A stretch of 64,000 nt of DNA from Streptomyces sp. NRRL F-6676 (GTDB taxonomy: Bacteria; Actinomycetota; Actinomycetes; Streptomycetales; Streptomycetaceae): positions 96,354-160,353 of the forward strand of contig NZ_KL647085.1 of NCBI RefSeq assembly GCF_000725625.1. Direction: 5' to 3'. Position 1 is the stretch's first letter; each line of letters opens with the position of its first letter. The translations under genes and the position numbers were made by a program. Of this stretch, positions 16,923-25,611 are shown piece after piece. The notes below the pieces were generated by a model. That model saw only the letters and a list, made by a program, of their open reading frames with translations, searched no databases and was not told the DNA's origin.

Positions 16923-18790
16923 AGTCACAACCGCCCGAGCCCGGCCCGGCCCCGGCAGCCGAGGACGCCACCTCCGGCGCGGGCGCCTCCGCGACCCCGC
17001 CGCCCCCGCTGCGCAGGCTCGCCGAACCCGTCCGTGGCCGTCTGACCCTCGCCGTCGGCCTCCAGGCCGTCGCCGCCCTCGCCGGAGTGGTCCCGTTCAT
17101 CGCGGTCTCCCGCATCGCCGAGCGCCTCACCGCAGGGTCTCCGGCCGACGGCGACGCCCTCTGGCCGCTGGTGGCCCTGGCCTGCTCGGCGGGCTTCGTC
17201 GCCCTGGTCTGCGGCACCGCGGCCGGAGCCCTCGCCCACCTCGCCGACAACGACCTCCAGCTCACCCTCCGCCGCCGCCTCGCCCGGCACATCGGACGGC
17301 TGCCGCTCGGCCGGCTCACCCACCGGGGCACCGGTGAGGTCAAACAGGCCGTGCAGGACGACGTGAGCGCACTGCACACCCTGTTCGCCCACACCCTCCT
17401 CGACATCGTCTCCGTGCTCACCGCCCCGGTGCTCGTCCTGGTCTACCTGTTCACCGTCGACTGGCGGCTCGCCCTGATCAGCGTGGTGCCCCTGCTGCTG
17501 GGCGTGTTCCTGTTCAGCCGGGCCATGGCGGGCGCGGCGGCGCAGATGGCCGAGTTCGGCGCCGCGGTGGGCCGAATCTCCGCCGCCGCCGTGGAGTTCG
17601 CCTCCGGCATCGCCGTCTTCAAGAGCTTCGGGCGCGGCCGCAAGGCCCACGAGCGCTTCGTCCGCGCCACCGAGGGCTTCGCCGACTTCTTCTCCAGCTG
17701 GGTCCGGTCCACCCTCGCCACCTCCACCGCCGCAATCCTGGTGGTCACCCCGGCCGTGGTCCTCCTGCTCCTGGCCGCACCCGGCGCGGTGTTCGTCACC
17801 CAGGGCTGGACGACCGGCGCCGAACTCGTCCCCTTCCTCCTGCTCGGCCCCGCGGTCGCCGCCCCCATGGGCGTGGTCGGCCCCCGCATCCAGCAGATCC
17901 GGGCCGGCCAGGCCGCCGCCGTACGCGTCACCCAACTCCTGGACGCCCCCACCCTCCCCGAGCCCACGACACCCGCCCTCCCCGACGGCCACCACGTACG
18001 TCTGCGCGGCGTGTCCTTCTCCTACGACGGCACCACCGACGTCCTCAGCGGCGTCGACCTCGACCTCGCCCCCGGCACCGTCACCGCACTCGTCGGCCCC
18101 TCCGGCTCGGGCAAGTCCACCCTGGCCTCCTTGCTGCCCCGCTTCCACGATGTCACGGCCGGTACGGTGACCCTCGGCGGCGCCGACCTGCGGGACATCC
18201 CCGCCACCGAGCTGTACCGACGGGTGGGCTTCGTCCTCCAGGACGTACGGCTGCTGCGGGCGAGCGTCGCCGACAACATCCGGCTGGGCCGCCCCGAGGC
18301 CACCGACGAGGATGTCGAACGGTGCGCCCGCGCCGCCCGCATCCACGACCGCATCACGGAACTGCCCGACGGCTACGCCACCGAACTCGGCACGGCCGTC
18401 ACCCTCTCCGGCGGAGAGGCGCAACGGCTGTCCATCGCCAGGGCGTTGCTCGCCGACGCCCCCGTCCTCGTGCTCGACGAGGCCACCGCCTACGCCGACC
18501 CGCACTCCGAGGCCCTGATCCAGGACGGCCTGTCCGCGCTCGCGGCCAGCCGCACCCTGCTCGTCATCGCCCACCGGCTGGCGACCATCCGCTCCGCCGA
18601 CCGCATCGTGGTGCTGGAGGACGGACGCGTCACCGAACAGGGCCGCCACGACGACCTGCTGGCCGGCGGTGGCCGCTACGCCGCGCTGTGGGAGGCCCAG
18701 CGCACCGCGGGCCCCGACGAGACCGACGAGGTTCCACACCAGCGGGCCGTCCGCGCGGAGGCCGACATCCGAGAGGGAAGCGCACGATGA
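16919..18790 (+). CDS. ABC transporter half-molecule (TMD-NBD), siderophore type
   Basis: A 623-residue fused membrane/ATPase subunit. After ~35 Pro/Ala-rich residues come about six hydrophobic helices (residues ~45-330), then an ATPase domain with Walker A GPSGSGKST, Q-loop LQDVR, signature LSGGEAQRLS, Walker B VLVLDEATA and the IAHR switch. Paired tail-to-head with the next gene, this is the YbtP/YbtQ (Irp6/Irp7), PchH/PchI arrangement, whose members import the metal-siderophore complex although they look like exporters. GTG start lies in the methyltransferase stop (GTGA). The direction of transport cannot be read from sequence. Confidence 0.92.
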   Translation: MKSQPPEPGPAPAAEDATSGAGASATPPPPLRRLAEPVRGRLTLAVGLQAVAALAGVVPFIAVSRIAERLTAGSPADGDALWPLVALACSAGFVALVCGTAAGALAHLADNDLQLTLRRRLARHIGRLPLGRLTHRGTGEVKQAVQDDVSALHTLFAHTLLDIVSVLTAPVLVLVYLFTVDWRLALISVVPLLLGVFLFSRAMAGAAAQMAEFGAAVGRISAAAVEFASGIAVFKSFGRGRKAHERFVRATEGFADFFSSWVRSTLATSTAAILVVTPAVVLLLLAAPGAVFVTQGWTTGAELVPFLLLGPAVAAPMGVVGPRIQQIRAGQAAAVRVTQLLDAPTLPEPTTPALPDGHHVRLRGVSFSYDGTTDVLSGVDLDLAPGTVTALVGPSGSGKSTLASLLPRFHDVTAGTVTLGGADLRDIPATELYRRVGFVLQDVRLLRASVADNIRLGRPEATDEDVERCARAARIHDRITELPDGYATELGTAVTLSGGEAQRLSIARALLADAPVLVLDEATAYADPHSEALIQDGLSALAASRTLLVIAHRLATIRSADRIVVLEDGRVTEQGRHDDLLAGGGRYAALWEAQRTAGPDETDEVPHQRAVRAEADIREGSAR

Positions 18791-20535
18791 TCCGTCAGCT
18801 CTACCGCGTACTGGGACCGGAGGGCTTCCGGCCCCTGAACCGGCTGCTGCTCCTCCAGTCCGGGGCGGCCGTACTCCAGGGCGTCGCCTTCGCCCTCCTG
18901 GTACCCGTCCTCAAAGCCCTGCTCGGGTCCGACCCTGCCGACGTATGGCCGTGGCTGGCGGCGTTCGCCGGCTGCGTGGCCGCCTACGCCGTACTCCAGG
19001 GCGCCGCCCTCAGCGGCGGGTTCACGGTCGGCTCCCAGCTCTCCCGGGTGCTGCACCGCCGGCTGGCCGACCAGGCGCTGCGCCTGCCGCTGGGCTGGTT
19101 CACCGCCGGCCGCACCGCCGAGTTCAGCCGACTCGCCGGGCAGAACGTCATCCAGGTGATGAGCACACCGGCACACCTGCTGCGCCCGTTCATCAACTCC
19201 GTGCTGACCCCGGTGACCCTGATCGTGGCCACCTTCTTCTTCGACGTCCGCACCGCCCTGGTGCTCCTGGTCTGCGCACCCGTGCTGTACGCCGTCCAGC
19301 AGGGGAGCACGTCACTGATGCGCCGCCTCGACCTCGGCCGTGACGCCGCGATCGGCGAGTCGGCCGACCGGGTGCTGGAGTACACCCGCAACCAGCCGGT
19401 CCTGCGGGCTTTCGGCCGGACCGCGGAGGGCTACGGCGCCCTGGATGACGCCCTGGTGGCGGAGTCGCGCGCCGACCGTCGCCTCATCGCGCGCGGCCTG
19501 CCCGGCCTGGTCTCCTTCACCTTCGCCACCCGGCTCGTCTTCGCCCTGCTGCTGGCCCTCGGCGTGTCCTGGCAGCTCGACGGGTCGCTCACCGTGCCCA
19601 CGCTGCTGGCGCTCCTGGTGCTCCTGGTCCGCCTGATCGACAGCGTGTCGTCCGCCGCCGAGGCCGGGGCCGGCCTGCGCATCGCCCGCAACACCCTGGA
19701 ACGACTCGGCGCGGTCCTCGACGAGCCGCACTTCCCCCAGCCCGCCGAGCCGCGGTCTCCCCGTGACGCGAGCGTGGAGTTCACCGGTGTGACCTTCCGC
19801 TACGACGGCGGTGAGACCGGCGGGCGTGCCGTCCTCGACGACGTGACCTTCCGCCTGCCCGAGCGCGGCATGACGGCGCTGGTGGGGTCCTCCGGCGCCG
19901 GCAAGACCACGGTCGCCTCGCTGATCGCACGCTTCCGGGACACCACGGAGGGCACCGTCCGTATTGGTGGCGTCGACGTCCGCGACATCACTGCCGACGA
20001 CCTGGCCGCCCACGTCTCGCTCGTCTTCCAGGACGTCTACCTCTTCGACGGCACGATCGAGGAGAACGTCAGGATCGCCGCCCCGGACGCCGGCCCCGCC
20101 GAACTGGCCGAGGCCGCCGCCCTGTCCGGCCTGGACCGGGTGATCGGGGAACTGCCCGACGGCTGGGACACCAAGGTGGGCGAGGGCGGCGCACGCCTGT
20201 CCGGCGGGCAGCGCCAGCGCGTGTCCATCGCCCGCGCCCTGCTGAAGGACGCGCCGATCCTCGTCCTCGACGAGGCCACCGCAGCGCTCGACCAGGAGAA
20301 CGAGGCGCTGTTCGCCGAGGCCGTGCGCACCCTCGCCGAACGCAAGACGCTGCTGGTCATCGCACACCGGCTCAGCACCGTCGTGCACGCCGACCAGATC
20401 CTGGTCCTGGAGGACGGCCGGATCACCGAGCGCGGCACGCACGAGGACCTGGTCACGGCGGGCGGCACCTACGCCTCCTTCTGGCAGCGCCGGGCCCGCG
20501 CCCACGGCTGGCGGCTGGAGGGAGCACGGTCATGA
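18787..20535 (+). CDS. ABC transporter half-molecule (TMD-NBD), partner subunit
   Basis: A 582-residue fused transporter starting ATGA in the previous stop. The membrane domain covers residues ~15-310. The ATPase has GSSGAGKTT, VFQDVYLFDGT, LSGGQRQRVS and ILVLDEATAALD, then IAHRLS. Unlike its partner, it keeps the canonical DEATAALD D-loop, whereas the first subunit has DEATAYAD, so the heterodimer probably has one consensus and one degenerate site. It is likely to act with the upstream half-transporter in movement of the cluster product or its metal complex. Confidence 0.92.
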   Translation: MIRQLYRVLGPEGFRPLNRLLLLQSGAAVLQGVAFALLVPVLKALLGSDPADVWPWLAAFAGCVAAYAVLQGAALSGGFTVGSQLSRVLHRRLADQALRLPLGWFTAGRTAEFSRLAGQNVIQVMSTPAHLLRPFINSVLTPVTLIVATFFFDVRTALVLLVCAPVLYAVQQGSTSLMRRLDLGRDAAIGESADRVLEYTRNQPVLRAFGRTAEGYGALDDALVAESRADRRLIARGLPGLVSFTFATRLVFALLLALGVSWQLDGSLTVPTLLALLVLLVRLIDSVSSAAEAGAGLRIARNTLERLGAVLDEPHFPQPAEPRSPRDASVEFTGVTFRYDGGETGGRAVLDDVTFRLPERGMTALVGSSGAGKTTVASLIARFRDTTEGTVRIGGVDVRDITADDLAAHVSLVFQDVYLFDGTIEENVRIAAPDAGPAELAEAAALSGLDRVIGELPDGWDTKVGEGGARLSGGQRQRVSIARALLKDAPILVLDEATAALDQENEALFAEAVRTLAERKTLLVIAHRLSTVVHADQILVLEDGRITERGTHEDLVTAGGTYASFWQRRARAHGWRLEGARS

Positions 20536-22010
20536 CGCCACACCCGGAGGCACCGATTCACCCGGATCCGGCGGACCCGGCGGCAGAGGAAGGACACGAC
20601 AGGATGAGCACCGGCCCCCGGAACACCTGGGACTCATGGGCGCGCTCCGTGACGCCTCTCGCGCGTGCGAGCACCCTGGAACCCACCCCCGCCCCCGCGG
20701 CCACCGCCACCCGTCTCGCGCAGGCACGCCTGTCCGACCAGTACGTGGTGTACGAGGCGGAAGGCGGCGTCTGGCACTTCGCGGCGGGTTCCGCCGTCAG
20801 CCTCACCGCGTACACGGACACCGTCACCGCACGGGCCGCCGGGCGGACCTGGACCTCCCGCACCGAGGGCCGGCCGGTGACCGCGTTCGCCGCCGCGCTC
20901 AGCGCCCTGTCCACGACACACGGGGCGTCCGACGGGGGACGTCACTTCTACGGCTGGGCGGCCTTCGAACTCGCCCACCTCCTGCACGCCGACGCCGAAG
21001 CCGCCGGGGACCGCCCGCTGCTGCACGCCCTCGTCCCGGCCGTCGAGGTGACCTTCACCGAGGCGGAGACCGTGGTGCGAGCGGTGGACGAGGCATGGCT
21101 GCGCAAGGCCGCGGACCTGCTGGCCGAACGGACCCCCCGGCAACCGACGCCGGACACAACGACGGCGGAGGCAGCCGAACGCGTCATCGCCGCGGGCACC
21201 GCCGCCTACGGCGGCGCGGTCGCCCGCACGATCGAGGACATCCGCGCCGGGCTCCTGGAGAAGGCCGTGGTCTCCCGGAAGGTGCCACTGCCCGCCGCGC
21301 CGGCCGTCGACTTCGCCGCGACCTATCTCGCGGGTCGCCGGTCCAACACCCCGGCCCGCTCCTACCTGCTGGACCTCGGCGGCTACCGGGCGGCCGGGTT
21401 CAGCCCGGAAACCGTTTTGGAGGTCGCGGAGAACGGCCGGGTCAGCACCCAGCCCCTCGCCGGCACCCGCGCGCACGGCCCCGACCCGGCGGAGAACGAC
21501 CGTCGGCGCGCGGAACTGCTCAGCGACCCCAAGGAGATACACGAGCACGCCGTGTCCGTACGCCTGGCCTGGGAGGAGATGGCCGCGGTGTGCCGGCCCG
21601 GCTCGGTCGTGGTCGAGGAGTTCATGGCGGTCCGGCCGCGGGGTTCGGTGCAGCACCTGGCGTCACGGGTGACGGGCCGACTCGGCGAGAACGCCGGGCC
21701 GTGGGACGCCTTCGCCTCCCTCTTCCCCGCGATCACCGCCACCGGTGTCTCCAAGCGCGACGCCCTCCACGCCCTGGCCCGCCACGAGGACGGACCCAGG
21801 GGCCTGTACGGCGGCGCGGTCTTCCGGGGCAGCACCGCCGGAGCCCTGGACGCGGCCCTCGTCCTTCGCACCCTCATCGGTGACGGCGAGGAGAGCTGGC
21901 TGCGCGCGGGCGCGGGAGTCACCGCGCAGTCCAGCCCGGACCGGGAGATCGAGGAGACCTGCGAGAAACTGCGCAGCGTCGCCCCGCACCTGCGGTTCAC
22001 CACGGACTGA
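20532..22010 (+). CDS. Salicylate synthase (MbtI/Irp9 type)
   Basis: A 492-residue chorismate-utilising enzyme expected to convert chorismate through isochorismate to salicylate, the aryl cap of the siderophore. The LLEKAVVSRKV segment contains the general-base lysine of the MbtI/Irp9 family, followed by the GFSPETVL glutamate and a late EIEETCEKL metal/ring-binding block. The first ATG overlaps the ABC gene stop; a second ATG at 20605, with AGGAAGG 12-17 bases upstream, would give a start closer to family length. This is the last gene of the cluster, followed by a hairpin. A salicylate-activating ligase is not in the window and is expected to the left. Confidence 0.92.
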   Translation: MTPHPEAPIHPDPADPAAEEGHDRMSTGPRNTWDSWARSVTPLARASTLEPTPAPAATATRLAQARLSDQYVVYEAEGGVWHFAAGSAVSLTAYTDTVTARAAGRTWTSRTEGRPVTAFAAALSALSTTHGASDGGRHFYGWAAFELAHLLHADAEAAGDRPLLHALVPAVEVTFTEAETVVRAVDEAWLRKAADLLAERTPRQPTPDTTTAEAAERVIAAGTAAYGGAVARTIEDIRAGLLEKAVVSRKVPLPAAPAVDFAATYLAGRRSNTPARSYLLDLGGYRAAGFSPETVLEVAENGRVSTQPLAGTRAHGPDPAENDRRRAELLSDPKEIHEHAVSVRLAWEEMAAVCRPGSVVVEEFMAVRPRGSVQHLASRVTGRLGENAGPWDAFASLFPAITATGVSKRDALHALARHEDGPRGLYGGAVFRGSTAGALDAALVLRTLIGDGEESWLRAGAGVTAQSSPDREIEETCEKLRSVAPHLRFTTD

Positions 22011-22020
22011 CGGGTGTGGT

Positions 22021-22067
22021 GCGACTGCGTCCACCTCGGCCCGGTGCGGCTTCGGCCGCGCAGTCGC
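22021..22067 (+). terminator. Stem-loop after the NRPS operon
   Basis: GCGACTGCG (22021-22029) pairs perfectly with CGCAGTCGC (22059-22067), with a nested GCGGC-TTCG-GCCGC inside. It starts 10 bases after the salicylate synthase stop. There is no T tract, which is usual in Streptomyces. Confidence 0.5.
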
Positions 22068-22272
22068 CGACCGATCCGCGCCGTCTCCTGCCGCTCCTGC
22101 CGGAGCGGGCGCGAGACCGTCGCACCTGCGTGGACTCCGCGGCCGAGGACCGCTGCTGACGGTTATCGGCGCACGGTGGACGCTGGCCGCAGCAGCCGCA
22201 GCCGGGCGGGCAGTCGCCGCATCCGTCGTCGGCCTTGGTGGGGGGGTGCCCCTATCTCTTTGGTCAAGGTGG

Positions 22273-22731
22273 ATGGGTGCTGGTTCGGGTGTCTGGAACG
22301 ATGTGGCTGTGCATGCTGATGATCAGGTTGGCGAGGGTGTCTCTGCGGACCTCGCGGTGTTTCTGCGGAACGCAGGCGACGGCCGTCGGGTGAAGATCGT
22401 TCCTTCCGTCTGTGGCGGGTGTGGCGGGCGCGTCTTCTTCGTGCTCGTTGACGATGTCGAGGGTGGAGCCGAGCGGGTGTGCGTTGGTTGCGGCGGCCGC
22501 GCGTTCATCGCGGATAGCGAGGAGTTCTGGGAGGACGCGGATCCCGGCGAGGCCTGCTGCCCGTGCGGGAGCGAGGAGTTTGAAACCGCGGTCGCGTTCT
22601 CCCTCGCCGACGACGGATTGGTCCGCTGGGTGACCGTTGGGCTGCGGTGCCAGAAGGACGGCGCCTCAGGGGTCTATGCCGACTGGAAGATCGACTACGG
22701 CCCCACGGACCACCTCCTGACCATGGTCTAG
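22273..22731 (+). CDS. Conserved hypothetical protein with zinc-ribbon cysteines
   Basis: About 152 residues from ATG 22273; GTG 22303 or 22309 are alternative starts and no ribosome site is strong enough to decide. It has three clusters of paired cysteines: CGGCGG, CVGCGG and CCPCGS. They are spaced as in treble-clef or zinc-ribbon proteins, so metal binding is likely. The C-terminal half (VGLRCQKDGASGVY...DWKIDYGP) looks like a conserved Streptomyces family without assigned function. Its stop codon shares bases with the stop of the convergent IS110 transposase, so the last residues could have been altered by insertion. Codon use is less extreme than in the NRPS genes. Confidence 0.65.
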   Translation: MGAGSGVWNDVAVHADDQVGEGVSADLAVFLRNAGDGRRVKIVPSVCGGCGGRVFFVLVDDVEGGAERVCVGCGGRAFIADSEEFWEDADPGEACCPCGSEEFETAVAFSLADDGLVRWVTVGLRCQKDGASGVYADWKIDYGPTDHLLTMV

Positions 22732-23942
22732 GTCTGCGGAGCGACGGCCCGGACCGGCTGCGGTTCGTAGAAGGTTCCGTCGCGGAGCATCGCGAAGAGG
22801 ACGTCGGCCCGGCGTCGGGCGAGGCAGAGCAGAGCCTGCGTGTGGTGCTTCCCTTGGGCGATCTTTTTGTCGTAGTAGGCCCGCGATGCCAGGTCTCCCA
22901 GGGCGGCGAACGCAGAGAGGAAGAAGGCCCGTTTGAGCTGCTTGTTTCCTCTCCGGGAGGGCTGTTCTCCGCGGATCGACGACCCTGAACTGCGGGTCGC
23001 GGGGGCGAGGCCGGCGTAGGCGGCGAGGTGGCCGGCGGTAGGGAAGGTGCTGCCGTCGCCGACCTCGATCAGGATTCGTGCGCCGGTCCTGACGCCGATG
23101 CCCGGCATCGACGTCAGGACCTTCGAAAGAGGGTGGGCCTCCAGGAGTTCCTCGATCCGCCCGGCCAGGAGTTTGCGCTGGTCAAGGATGGCGGCCAGGG
23201 ATCCGGCGAGGCTCGGGACGATCAGAGCGGCCGCGTCGGTGCCGGGCACCACCACGGTCTGTTCGTCCAGCGCGGTGAAGATGTCCTCGACCAGACGTTC
23301 GGCCATCCGCGGCGCCTTCGGCCGCAGCAGCGTGACCAGCCGCCTTCGGCCCGCCTTGCGTATCTGTGCCGGTGACCCGAACCGCTCCAGCAGCGTGAGG
23401 ACAGCAGGGTGCTGCAACCGTGGCCCCAGCACCCGTTCCAGAGACGGATGGATCTGAGTCAGCAGGCCGTGCAGGCGGTTCGCGACCCTGGTCGCCTCGC
23501 CGGCCAGATCGTCGTCGAACCCCACGATCATCTCCAGCTCGGCGATCGTCTCGTCCTCGCCGTCGATCGCCCGCAGCGTGTGGGGCATCGCGCGGGCCGC
23601 ATCCGCGATGATGAACGCGTCCCTCGCGTCCGTCTTCGCCTCGCCCGGGTAGAGGTCGGCAATCCGCCGCATTGTCAGTCCGGGCAGGTAGGCGACCGGG
23701 CAGCCCATGTCCCGGGCGACCGCCGGCGGCAGCGCGCCGATCGAGGCTGGCTGGTCGACCACGACCAGCACCGTTCCGTGCTTGGCCTGGAGCTTCGTGA
23801 AGAGCTCGCGGAGCTTGGGCTCGGTGTTGGGCAGGCGCTTGTCGAAGGCCTTCTTGCTGGCCGGGGTGACGGCGGTGGCGTGGTGTTCGCTCTTGCCGAC
23901 GTCCAGGCCGAGGAAGACGTCGATGTCGCCGGTGTCGATCAC
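22728..23942 (-). mobile_element. IS110-family transposase
   Basis: A full-length 404-residue DEDD transposase. The N-terminal RuvC-like domain starts FLGLDVGKSEHHATAV (first acidic residue), then VVDQPAS and TDARDAF, giving the DEDD tetrad with a later Asp. The C-terminal transposase_20 domain is around MPGIGVRTGARILIEVGDGSTF, with the serine-bearing LAAYAGLAPATRSSGSS. The gene looks intact. IS110 elements lack clear inverted repeats and I cannot fix the ends; the upstream 23943-24115 stretch may be the element's long non-coding flank. Its stop overlaps that of the zinc-ribbon gene. It lies beside a chimeric gene region, so it may have helped to rearrange the locus. Confidence 0.93.
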
Positions 23943-24054
23943 GTGCAGGCCCCTCCATCACGCTTTCGTCCGGCCTTGCCTCGGCACCGAGCTGCCACAT
24001 CCACGTTACGGAGAGCTCTTCCGGCCTGGGTGAAGCCGGTGCTCAAGCCCCTCA

Positions 24055-24740
24055 TCAGCGGTCCGTCGATGCCTCCGGACCCGGTGACACCACCCCCCGG
24101 ATCATCAACAACAGGAGGGGGAAGTCATGCCGGACCCGAAGGCCGGAGGCCCCATTGCGGAGCCACGAAGACGGTAACGGGAGGGGGGTGGCCGCGGTGG
24201 TGGGTGCGCAGCAGCCCTTGCCCTGCCCGGCGTCGCGGCCCTCCTTGACGGCGATGCCGGCGATGGCGGGGGCGGCAATCGGGTCGGCCCAGGACCAGTC
24301 GAGGGTGGCGTTGAGGACCAGGCCCACCACGAGCACCGCGGACAGGTAGGTGCACAGCAGGGTCTGCTGGGAGCCCGCGACGGCGGAGGCGGAGCCCAGT
24401 TCGCGTCCCGCTGCGCGCTGGGCGGCAGGAACGGCATGACCGCCAGGGACAGGGCGGCGATGACGATACCGAGGACGGAGCGTTCGGCTTCTCCAGTGCC
24501 GCTCAGGGCGCGGACGGCGTCGAAGGTGGCGTAGGCGGCGAGCGCGAAGAAGGAGACGGCGATGATGCGCAGGGTGCGCTGCTCGCGGGACTCGCGGACC
24601 GTGTGGTCGGGGGCGGAGAACTGCCAGGCGACGGGGGCGGCGGAGGACACCTCGATCACTGAGTCGAGGCCGAAGCCGATCAGGGCCGTGGAGGAGGCGA
24701 TCGTCCCGGCGGTGATCGCGACGATCGCCTCGATGACGTT
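24055..24740 (-). pseudogene. CDF-family cation transporter, truncated and frameshifted
   Basis: Remnant of a small cation diffusion facilitator (Zn/Cd/Co efflux type). From the 5' side it reads NVIEAIVAITAG...ALIGFGLDSVIEVSSA, then RIIAVSFFALAAYATFDAVR and AALSLAVMPFL. After a one-base deletion near 24425, the family sequence resumes in another frame with ELGSASAVAGSQQTL, CTYLSAVLVVGLVLN and WSWADPIAAPAIAG. The normal N-terminus (~35 residues) is missing and replaced in frame by a SpoIIE-like scrap. The C-terminal tail after GKGCCAPTT does not look like the family and runs to 24055, probably into transposon flank. Unlikely to be functional. Confidence 0.75.
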
Positions 24741-24803
24741 GAGGGGGAACAGATCGTAGAAGTCGCCGCCGACCTCGTCGACGGAGGCGATGTGGTAGGC
24801 AAC
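24741..24803 (-). pseudogene. Scrap of a SpoIIE/RsbU-type phosphatase gene
   Basis: About 21 codons on the minus strand read VAYHIASVDEVGGDFYDLF (then PL). This matches the first conserved block of PP2C-type SpoIIE/RsbU phosphatases, where EVGGDFYD carries the metal-binding aspartate. Nothing else of the phosphatase is present. The piece joins in frame to the CDF transporter downstream, and out of frame to the methyltransferase upstream. It is too short for homology to be certain, but the EVGGDFYDLF block is distinctive. Confidence 0.55.
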
Positions 24804-25537
24804 TGGGCCACCAGATCCTCGGGCAGGCTGGTGAGGGTGTGTGATGCCAGCACACGTGCCCCCGGCCGCCAGTTGGCCAATTGGGCCGGGCCAGGGCAGT
24901 ACCAGCGCATACGGGCCTCGACCTTGCTCAGGGCGTCATGCTGTTCCTGAGTGTCGAAGAAGCCGGGGCCGGCGGTGTCCAGGGCCAGCAGGGCGCCCGG
25001 GAAGTGGTCGGCGAGGAGGTCGATGACCCCGCGCACGTCGGGTTCGTGGAGGTAGGGCAGTACGGCCTCCGCGACGAACAGGTACGGCCCGGTGGCGTGC
25101 GAGGCCACCTCCGCGGCCCACGCCCGGTCCGTCACCGAGGCCGCGATCATCGTCCGTCGGGGGCTGTCCGTGAAGAAGTTCCGGCGCAGGTCGTTCACGT
25201 CGGGCAGGTCGAGTTCGTACCAACGGGCGCGGCCGTTGTCGACGCGTTCGTGGCGGGTGTTAAGCCCGGTACCGATCTCGACCACGGTGGCGTCGGGGTG
25301 CGCGGACAGGAAGTCGTCCACCCATCGGTCGAACAGACGGGTGCGCAGTAACGCACCGGTGAAGCTCGGCAGATCGTCGAAGCGTCCGAAGTCGTAATCG
25401 ATCGAGGCGACGATCTCTTCGGCCAGTGGGTCCCTCAGTAGCGCGTGTTCCTTGCGGTTCTCCACGGCGTGGGCATACAGCGGTATGAGGAGGGTCTCCT
25501 GCACCGTCCCCAGGCGCGGCTTCTTCCTGTCGTCCAT
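24801..25537 (-). pseudogene. Leucine-carboxyl/TcmP-type SAM methyltransferase, 3' truncated
   Basis: The ATG at 25537 has GAGAGG upstream; a GTG at 25555 is the alternative. About 246 residues match the actinobacterial Ppm1/TcmP-like O-methyltransferase family: LGTVQETLLIPLYAHAVENR, then the SAM site VVEIGTGLNTRHERVDNG, then PYLFVAEAVLPYLHE. After LPEDLVAQLP the family sequence stops, about 30-35 residues early, and the frame continues through unrelated DNA to 24680. It follows the CobW gene on the same strand by 74 bases and may have been the third gene of that transcript. It is probably inactive because the C-terminal strand is lost, although the SAM site is intact. Confidence 0.75.
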
Positions 25538-25611
25538 GAGCGGCCTCTCTGACACAGGTGTGTACCGGGCCGGACGGTGCCGTGGCTGCGACCACCGTCC
25601 GGCCCGGAGTT

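Noticed and set aside
16925..18739. 604-codon minus-strand frame across the first ABC gene
   Set aside because: Antisense to complete Walker motifs; composition is Gly/Glu/Val-rich without pattern.
23943..24060. Inverted repeats marking the IS110 ends
   Set aside because: IS110 elements usually lack terminal inverted repeats and I found no convincing match between this flank and the sequence near 22728.
24680..24800. Ser/Pro/Arg-rich tail of the methyltransferase frame
   Set aside because: Out-of-frame reading of the SpoIIE scrap and CDF gene.
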